Shown: positions 56,059 through 64,000 of the stretch, piece after piece
Position numbering within the stretch: position 1 is the stretch's first letter
Layout of the letters: each line of letters starts with the position of its first letter
Assembly: GCA_963930645.1 (NCBI GenBank)
Contig: OZ005653.1
Coordinates: 116,628,259 to 116,692,258 of the forward strand
Source of the DNA: Salticus scenicus
Taxonomy: Eukaryota > Arthropoda > Arachnida > Araneae > Salticidae
DNA: 64,000 nucleotides
Reading direction: 5' to 3'
Translations under genes and position numbers: made by a program
Notes under the pieces: generated by a model
The model's database searches: none
What the model saw: the letters and a program-made list of their open reading frames with translations, nothing else
Told to the model about the DNA's origin: nothing

Positions 56059-58413
56059 TAGGGCTGGAGTATTTATCAATATATCCCCAAGTATCAATAT
56101 TTTTTTAATATCGCAGTAACGATATTAAAGATCTTGCTCTGCCAATATATCCCTCTAACGATATTTCTTAGCACACACTGAGCGATCGATCGATGCGCCG
56201 ATAAATAATGTTTAATGCCAATCTTAAATGCCTTCTTCAAATCCTGCTTTCCCTACTAGCACCATCACCACGCACCGAACAAAGCGAACGCCGCGCCGTA
56301 TAGCTTATACTAATGCAACCCTTTGTGCACTGCACGCTCCATCCATGTCCTGATAAATAATAATGAACGCCAGTCTTAAATACCTTCTTCTAATTCTGTT
56401 TTCCCCACTAAGCATGCATCACCCACCACGCACCGAACAAAAAGACAGCTGAATAGTGCAACCCTTTTTCATTTTCCCTCCCCTTTTTCTTTTTTCCCTA
56501 CTTCCAACCCCAAACGATATCTCTCTTTCATTAAGAAAAAAACTAAGTTACCGCAGTGTATCTACTCTCTTTATCTTTATTCGTGCTATCTACCCAATCG
56601 AAAATATCACTGTCCAAAAAGTCTGAATAATATTCATCAAGAAAATTAAGTTATCACAGTATATTGACTTCAACCAATATACTAACTTCCCATAGTATAT
56701 TGACCCTAAACGATAATATGAAAGAATTTATACTACCGTTAGTATTTGATAATATTGCACATCACCGCTTTGTGGATCGTAGGTGTAATACCACAGTAAC
56801 CAAACCACAGACAAGGCGATATGAAAACAAACGCTTATTATGACGAATGAAAACAATATCTTTTTTTTAGCTCATTTCCTGCTATTGGTTCATTGATATT
56901 GGTTTATTTCAAAGTATCGGTAACTTCTAGCCAATAAGATGCGACATGTGTTTAACTCGCTTTGGGCTGTACATCAGTCAGAGTCCCTTTCTCCTTTCCC
57001 ATGTTATCCAATGGGATTTTCGTTGCTTCGTTTTATAAAAATATCTCATTCAAAAATGAAGTTTTTCGAATTCTGTTTTTTGAATATTACTCTTTGAACG
57101 GGTCGCCTTTTAGCTTGGTGAACAATTTTTCGAAAAAATTAATTTAAATATTTTATTTCAATAAGTAAATTATGGACTCTAAGTGTGGATCTCTAAGTAA
57201 AATATTTAAATTTATTTTTTCGAAAAATTGCTCACTAAGCTAAAAGACGACCTGTTCAAAGAGTAATATTAAAAAAACAGAATTTAAGCTAAAAGACGAC
57301 CTGTTCAAAGAGTAATATTCAAAAAACAGAATTCGAAAAAGTTCATTTTTTTAATAAAATATTTTTATAAAACGACGAGACAAAAATCCCATTGGATAAC
57401 ATGGGAAGGGAGAAAGGGTGCTATCTGACTGATGTAAAATAAAGTTTTATCTTCAGTAATTTTACAGTGACAGTTTCTTTATAGAAATATATAATATTGG
57501 ATAGTTTATTACTTTTTTTTTTTTATGTAGCATTTATTTTTTCTCTTTCCTTTTCCTTCTTTCTTTCTTTTTTTTTTTTTTTTTTTTTTTTAAGCCGTAC
57601 ATGTTAAATAAAATTGGTTTAAATGCAAAATGAGTTACTTTAAGTAACAAAATGAAACTTTAACATAATTTTGTTTAAATAATATAATTTTTATACTGAC
57701 AATGTATACATATATATATAATTCAATTTTCAATTAGTGTGATACTATTACGAATGTTAATTGAACACATATACATTTAAAAAATATTGTAATGATTTGG
57801 TAAGCAGATACAAAAATAAAAATGACAAGTAACTGATATTTAGGATGCATATAAGAGTTTTAAGTAAAAAATATTACTCTCTACGACCAAAAAAGGTGTA
57901 TCCAATGGCAGTTCTTGACTATTTAAAATGATTTTCCTTTTTATTTAATACCTACATCTTAAGACAATTTTTCTTAAGCTTTATTTTTAGTAGAATTATG
58001 AATTTTGATATACTTGGTGCAAATAAAACACAGATCACATATTAGCTGTGTTAAAATATGATTTTAAAATAATTAAAGCTTAAAATGGGAAGAATAGAGG
58101 ATAAACTATACAGAGGTAAACTAAAAAGCAATAGTATAAGTTATAAGAAACACAAAATATTGATTCACTTTTTATGCATTTTTTTTTTTTTTTCTTTTTT
58201 TTTTAAATGATAAAGTTATGGTAGTAATATACCAGAAAATACATAGAAAACACTCTATACTTCTATACGTTAAAATTCGTGTGCATATGTCTTTAAAAAA
58301 TAACAAATGTCTATTTTTTCCTATCTTGATAGAAATATCGCAATATATCACTAATATCGATATTAACTTGGTGATATATCGCGATATTTAATTTCTGATA
58401 TCGTCCAGCACTA
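56059..58413. mobile_element. hAT-type non-autonomous element, 2355 bp
   Basis: The exact 8-bp duplication ATTACTGG flanks it (56051-56058 and 58414-58421), and unit 1 of the tandem duplication shows the empty site. The ends are TAGGGCTGGAGTAT and in inverse TAGTGCTGGACGATAT, followed by ATATCG-rich subterminal sequence, the pattern of many hAT elements. There is no transposase remnant. Inside are a diverged pair of units of about 120-150 bp (56199-56347 and 56351-56470) and a nested foldback element (56970-57436). Confidence 0.92.
56970..57436. mobile_element. foldback MITE nested in the hAT element
   Basis: Arms of about 200 bp start TACATCAGTCAGA and end TCTGACTGATGTA and are inverted copies through CCCATGTTATCCAATGGGAT and AGTAATATTC-AAAAAACAGA to a 40-bp core. 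In the right arm a segment of about 50 bp (CTAAAAGACGACCTGTTCAA...) is duplicated in tandem at about 57239-57330. No transposase; the ORF at 56962-57147 is incidental. Confidence 0.85.
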
Positions 58414-58690
58414 ATTACTGGCCATTATTTACTTGATTATTCAAGCTAAACGGCATATCAATACGTATCAAGCATTCACTATGCTTGCTACTTACATATA
58501 TATATATATATATATAATTAATGAAGTAACTTATTGCTTATTTCTTTTAAATTAAGGTAAATAAATTATAAAATATTTTTAACTAAAATCATTATTTTGA
58601 TTAAACGAATTTAGCAAAACCATTTTTTTTATTATTTTTTTATTATTTCTTATTTTTATTTATTTATTTTTATTTATTTATTTATTTTTC

Positions 58691-60047
58691 ATTATGTTTT
58701 TCTATGTAATTTCAAAAAAATTACCTTATAATGTAATTTTATATTTTATTTTTATACAGTTCAAAGAATAGTAAAAATATTTAAGGAAACTGGAGCGTGA
58801 ACAGACAGGCGAACGAAACTCATAAATATTTTCAACTTTGCCAACTTTATTGAACATCTGTATTTCAGAGTACTTTTCTGCAGTAACCAAATTCTGTCAT
58901 TATAAAATATTAATAAATATAAGTATACAATTTGTTCAAGTATAAATATTACTATCATTTAACAATTAACATGAACATCAAATCACAGAAACATTTTCAC
59001 TTTTTTAAAGTTTACGTAATTTATGTTGCAATTTTTTTAATTGCTAAATTAATTTCTCAAACAGGTATTGGGCACATAAATGATCGTAAATATTTAAAAA
59101 GGAAAAAATATGAGAAATTCCTGGTTTGAAACATTTATAATTTAATCGGATTAAAAAAAAAAATAATAATAATTTAATAAATAAATGACTTTGTACGTAA
59201 AAACTGTAGACTACAAAAATTTTCAAAAATTCTTTTGAGTCAAAATAATAGCCCGGCCCTTCGTCAGACGAAAAAACTAGGCACAAGTGCATAATTAAAA
59301 CAGTATCGAATACTTACGTTATTAAGAAATATAAAGTGACTTCAGCATTTTGCTTTCTCTTAACCACCACTTTTTAAATTTCAAAATAGTAGTGCTGTCT
59401 AACGAACAGAGAAGGGTCAAAAAATTAAAAATCGATTAAAATGAGCAAGTACATTGAAAAATTGTTGCAATAAAAATTTTAAATGTTTTGTTTCAGTATA
59501 AAGCAAATGAATATTAAAGAGTAAACAGATGCTGCTACTTAGAAAAATAGAGATTCATTTATTATAATCTGAAGTTTTTAACGACGTACACCATGATAAC
59601 GATGCACACAACGCATTCGTATTCATTGAAGAGAAAATGGATATATTTCCTCAATAATATCCATCCTATTCCTATTATCTTCTTTTGCGTAATATTCATT
59701 CAGTATCATAAAAATAATGAATGCACACTTAGTAAATTAAATAATGCGCTAACTGCTTATACTAACTGCCTAGAATTAACGTTTGATTGTCTTCATCAGA
59801 TATTATCTTCACTTCCAGAGAATTAATCCGCAAACTGCATTCATATATTGCTCAATAAATGTGTATATTTCATTCCTTGTGTGCCTATATATTAAGTTAG
59901 GCGTAATCACGATGAATTTTCTTTAACATGATTATTGAGATATATTTGTGTTTAATAATTCGCATAATACCACGTTCCATATTTTACGTATACTGTTAAA
60001 ACTTTTATGTATACAGCGAGTGTTCAAATTATTAGATTTTTTTTTTT
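58691..60047. other. AT-rich non-coding stretch
   Basis: Chance ORFs only (for example 59044-59292, 59593-59826). A short GC-richer patch at about 59247-59285 is unassigned. Confidence 0.55.
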
Positions 60048-61071
60048 ACTTTCCGAACACTAGAGTGAGGAAAGTATTGTAATCATGTCAAAAATCCGAA
60101 TTTGAGATTTTGATGTTTCTATACGTTTCGAGGTCCCATGAGTCCGTTTCCACTATTTTTACGATGATGTATGTATGTGTGTGTGTATGTGTGTGTGTGT
60201 ATGTGTGTGAGGGAACATGCTAGCGTCTAAACGCTTTGCTCGAATGAGCTGTAAGTTGGTACGCATGTTGCAAGTCACCGTAGCACGAACCCTATTCATT
60301 TTGATGAATCTAGCACTTATAGTTTTTTTTTTTTTTTTTTTTTTTTTTTACAGGGACACCAAAACAATTCTTTATCATTATGGCCTATGGGACCAAAATC
60401 TTAAAAGTGCGATAACATCTAAACGCCTTATTCAATTGAGCAAAATATTTATACACATATTATAGGTCAGAGATACTCAATCTGTATTGATTTTGGAGAA
60501 TCTAGCACTTACAGTTTTTTTACAGGGATACAAAGAAAATTTCTTTATCATTATAGCCTACGGGGCCAATTTTTTAAAAGTGTGATAGCGTCTAAACGCC
60601 TTATTAAACTGAGCAAAAAATTTGTACATATGTTATAAATCACAGTTGCACCAAATGTATAGATTTTGCTGAATTTAGCACATACAGTTTTTTTACAGGG
60701 ACACAAAGAAAAATTCTTTATCATTATGGCCTATGGGACAAAATTTTTTAAAGTGCGATAGCATCTAAACACCTTATTCAATTGAGCTGAAAATTTATAT
60801 GAATATTATAAATCACTGTTGCATTAACTATAAGCATTTTGGTGAATCTAGCATATATAGGTTTTTACAGGGCCACAACGAAAAATTATTTATCATTATA
60901 TTATGATCTATGGGCTAAAAGCTGAGTAGCGTTAAATAAAACATCGTGTAATATATAGAAAAAAATACTCAAACACTCCATTATGGTTTTCTCTCTTTTG
61001 TTTCGTTTGTTTAACAACTCCTCTTTCTTTACTTGATCTACAAAACTGTTAATTACTCAATGTTCGGAAAG
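60048..61071 (+). mobile_element. 1.05-kb dispersed element, copy D, with tandem array
   Basis: The left hairpin ACTTTCC, 14-base loop, GGAAAGTATTGT and the right end GTTCGGAAAGT (61061-61071) give 1024 bp; CTTTCCGAACA of the left end is the exact inverse of TGTTCGGAAAG on the right. A GTCCCATGAGTCCGTTT block and a GT-rich minisatellite follow the left end as in copy A. Four tandem units make up most of the body. Confidence 0.78.
60221..60930 (+). repeat. four tandem units of about 173 bp
   Basis: Units begin TAGCGTCTAAACGC (60221), TAACATCTAAACGC (60413), TAGCGTCTAAACGC (60586) and TAGCATCTAAACAC (60759). Spacings are 192 (lengthened by a T run), 173 and 173 bp. Each contains GGGACAC/TACAAAGAAA, TTTATCATTAT-GCCTA-GGG and GAATCTAGCAC-TA-AG blocks. 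Confidence 0.92.
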
Positions 61072-61989
61072 TCGAGTGGAGTCACTCTAGATTATTTTTT
61101 CTATTTTCTAAAAATATACCATATGAAATGGCCTGTAACTTCACACGCGCAAAGAAAATTTAAAAACGCGTTGTTTCCTTTATCAATTTACTCCAGACTG
61201 CAATTAAGGGAACAACCGCAAATTGAACAAGAGCGAAAATTCTTTGGACGACCCTGTATCACAAAAAGCTATAAATGACTTGTAGCTTTAATACATTCTT
61301 GCACACATTACGTACAATATATATATTTTTTTTGGCGTGGGAATTTCACAATTATTTAGGCAGATTTTTTTTTTTTTTTTTCAGAATTACGATTTTTTTT
61401 TTTTCTTTTTTTTTTTTTTTTCTTATAACTAGAACAGATTTCCATAAATTTTAAGAAACTTGCTGAAAAATTGACAAAACGTTAGAGAAACATTATTCTG
61501 AAACATATAATTCACAAGTCAAATATTAGTTGAGATATGAGCATTTTCAGTAGATATTAGTTCAATGAGCATGCGCGTAAGAGAGAAAACATTTTATTGC
61601 ATAGGTTGAAAGCTAGATATATTGAACAACTTTTGTCAAAAGCTCATTTAAATAGAGGATAAATTATGCAATTTGTTGGCAAAAGAACGAGCTAGATTTT
61701 AGGTAATTTCTAGAGATCAAATTTCATAAGGGATTTTTCACATGCTGCGTATGTAATTAGAGGATTCAATTATTTCTTCCTCATCACAATATTTCAAAGA
61801 ATCACTTTTTCTTTCTTTCTTTCTTTATTTTTTTCCGCAAAACACTATTATTATTTTTTTCTTTTTTAAATTTCAATTACTTCTATAAAATCATTCCTAC
61901 TCCTTCCTATAAATAAGTGTAATTTTTTAAATGTTAGAATAATTTCTTATACACCACGATTATTAAGAAACTTTTGTGTTTTTTTAAAT
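61072..61989. other. AT-rich non-coding stretch with T tracts
   Basis: T tracts at about 61366-61381 and 61393-61420. The ORF ending at 61278 overlaps the element end and has no motif. Nothing assigned. Confidence 0.55.
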
Positions 61990-62710
61990 CATTTAATATT
62001 TCTTTCACTTTTTAATAAGTAGAATTATTTATTAAGATCTTTTCTAATGTATCTCAAAATAACAACGAGTATCATTTTATCAAAATATTTTTATTTACAT
62101 ATTATTGCCGCTATACAGTCATGCGTAGTACTTCAAACAAATGAGATCAATCAGGTATAAGTGAGAAGTATCTCCTATGTATCATCATTATTTAAAAAAA
62201 TTCTGTGATTTTCAAATAAATCTAATATTTTATTCCATTTTTAATGGGTAAAATTATTTGATAATATATTTCTTTATATATAAAAAAAACCAAAACATAT
62301 GCAAATATTATTTTATCAAGCATTATTATTATTATTATTATTATTTTAGTATTGCATTACATCTATACAACTATTTCTAAACTTTTAAGCAAATAACAAA
62401 AGTCAGGTATAAGTTGCAAGAATTTTATAATTATTGTATTATTTATGATTATTGATAATTTTCTAATTCATTTAATATTTCGTTTCACTTTTTACGTATA
62501 CAATTATTTATTAAGATCATATATAAATAAATATACCTGTGTGTGTGTAGAATAATTCACAATATATGCAGTTATTATTACATCAATATATCTTTTTTAA
62601 TTGCTTTTATACAGCCATGATTCAAACAAATAAGAATAGTTGGATTAAAAGATGAATTTTTTATCTAATGCAACTATTGAGAAATGTTGTGCATTAAATT
62701 TTTTTATGTA
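61990..62710. repeat. degenerate tandem array, three units of about 235-245 bp
   Basis: Units starting at about 61990, 62222 and 62470 share ATTTAATATTTC, TTCA-TTTTTA, AATTATTTATTAAGATC, TATTATTTTATCAA, TATACA-CCATG or similar, CAAACAAAT-A and AGGTATAAGT in the same order. An ATT microsatellite (62324-62346) lies in unit 2. Strongly diverged, non-coding. Confidence 0.7.
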
Positions 62711-63300
62711 AATTTGATTTGTGTTATAGTTATTGTGCTTTACATTGAGTTGTTTTTTATGGATAATTTATTTGAAAGTTTAATCATATTTTAATTTAAA
62801 TAATTTATATACCTGAAATTAATGTTCAACAACTTTAAATAACCTTTTAAAATTAATAAATGAGTTTTAAAAAGTCATGATGTAATAAATGAGTAATGTG
62901 TATGATGTAAATAAGTAAAAATGAGTAATGTAAATATGAGTCATGATGTAAATAAATGAGTTTTAAAAGATCTTTAAAAGAGGGTTGTATCTCAGAAACA
63001 TCTGAAAATGAGTGGAAACAAAATTCGAAAACTAAAATTATATTTTCAACCTATTTTAATTTCAACCTGTTTCAGTCATATGTATTTTTGCATCCAGTGA
63101 TTTTGACGGCAATGCCGTCCACTCTTTATTTGCTAGATCAAACATAGCCACTCTGCTAGTCATAAATGTACTAAATAGAGCGAAGGACTTTGGTTTAATG
63201 TTATTAGACTTTGGAAATTAAAATTAGAAGAATAAACTATTAATTAAGTTGTACCTCTATAATCCGTTTCAAAATTTCAATGAATTGACACGCACACACC

Positions 63301-63339
<39 letters not shown>

Positions 63340-64000
63340 GTTTTCTAACTTCATTGTTTATACTGAATATTCCATACATGTCATTATAAATTGCCTATAT
63401 TATATTTGTATAAAATTAATAATAATAATAATAATTCATCCAATTTTCGTAACTATTAGTAACTACCTAGTTTACAAAGATTAATAACCTGTAAATTAAA
63501 ATAAAAAGGATATAAGTTTATATTTTCTTTTAAATGAGAGGTTTCTGGAAAAAATGGATGACACGTAATATAATAATATATCCAATATGTTGCGTGTCAT
63601 TAATATTTTAGATTATTCTAAGACATGGAAAAAATGAATGAAATTTCATCCCATTATATGTGATAAATTATCTTGCTCGAGGCGTGAATTTATACATTAT
63701 TACAAAACTGTTCAATTTAGCATGAATTTTTTTCGCTGAGATGAAAAATGATTCCATTTTTCAATCAAATGGTATTCTTATTCAAATGAACTCTCTCTCT
63801 AAATTTATAATTTCAGATATCGTGATACATTAAAACATCCTATCTTTGTTTTATCAGTAAGGAATATTTTATGTATACATATATATATATTATTATTATT
63901 GTTATTATTATTATTATTTTAATGTTATACATACATGATATACCGGGATAAATTGGCCAGCTTTTTCTTCTAATGTATGTATATTAATTTCAAAATAAAT
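62711..64000. other. AT-rich non-coding stretch with microsatellites
   Basis: (CA)n then (TA)n at 63293-63339, AAT repeat at about 63418-63434, (TTA)n at about 63890-63917, and scattered GAGTAATG/ATGATGTAAATAA short repeats at 62870-62960. No gene seen. Confidence 0.6.

Larger units (their letters stand above)
55320..58690. repeat. tandem duplication, unit 2, split by a hAT element
   Basis: 55320-56058 and 58422-58690 together repeat unit 1. Differences are small: single substitutions, a 17-bp GTACAAAATTTCATTAAT-type duplication near 55800, and different (TA)n lengths. Confidence 0.92.

Overview
This is an AT-rich, intron-poor, repeat-dominated stretch of a eukaryotic nuclear genome. The mixture of degenerate Tc1-like transposases, Ty3/gypsy LTR elements, a Helitron, hAT, piggyBac-like and CACTA-like elements, many short TA-flanked MITEs and long A/T homopolymer and TA microsatellite tracts fits an arthropod. 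An arachnid such as a spider is my best guess, but the sequence alone does not prove it. I found no convincing intact host protein-coding gene, no canonical tRNA or rRNA gene and no CRISPR array. Almost every long ORF belongs to a transposable element or is chance.

Layout. 1-1247 is the 3' part of a Ty3/gypsy pol (integrase), followed by a possible 3' LTR. About 3190-4150 is a GC-richer island with a TATA box and a consensus splice donor, the only candidate for a promoter and first exon. 4.2-17.3 kb is AT-rich DNA with several MITEs and small tandem duplications. 17319-19805 is a CACTA-like element disrupted by a short LTR element, which itself carries an antisense exon-like ORF. 19.9-23.5 kb holds a direct duplication, a dead Tc1 element and a pogo-like MITE. 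26.4-27.9 kb holds a hAT end and a dead Tc3-like element. 34.4-40.4 kb holds a piggyBac-like MITE, the second CACTA-like copy with a tRNA-like insert, a two-ended MITE, a 98-bp near-perfect palindrome and a long-hairpin TTAA MITE.

40.7-51.2 kb contains three copies of a dispersed element of about 1.05 kb; a fourth is at 60.0-61.1 kb. All begin with a small hairpin around ACTTTC and end in GAAAGT, and two contain tandem units of about 170 bp. The first copy is split by a nearly full-length but inactivated Ty3/gypsy element (41164-46454) whose LTRs contain a tRNA-like, pol III promoter-like module. 51.2-58.7 kb contains a dead Tc1 element, a minus-strand Helitron with a helicase remnant, a tandem duplication of about 1 kb covering the Helitron 5' end, and a 2.36-kb hAT-type element with an exact 8-bp target duplication inserted into the second duplicate. 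62.0-62.7 kb is a degenerate tandem array.

The genes do not form a pathway. The window is a layered record of transposition, and the insertion order can be read from the nesting: LTR element into CACTA-like element; gypsy into the 1.05-kb element; Helitron, then duplication, then hAT.
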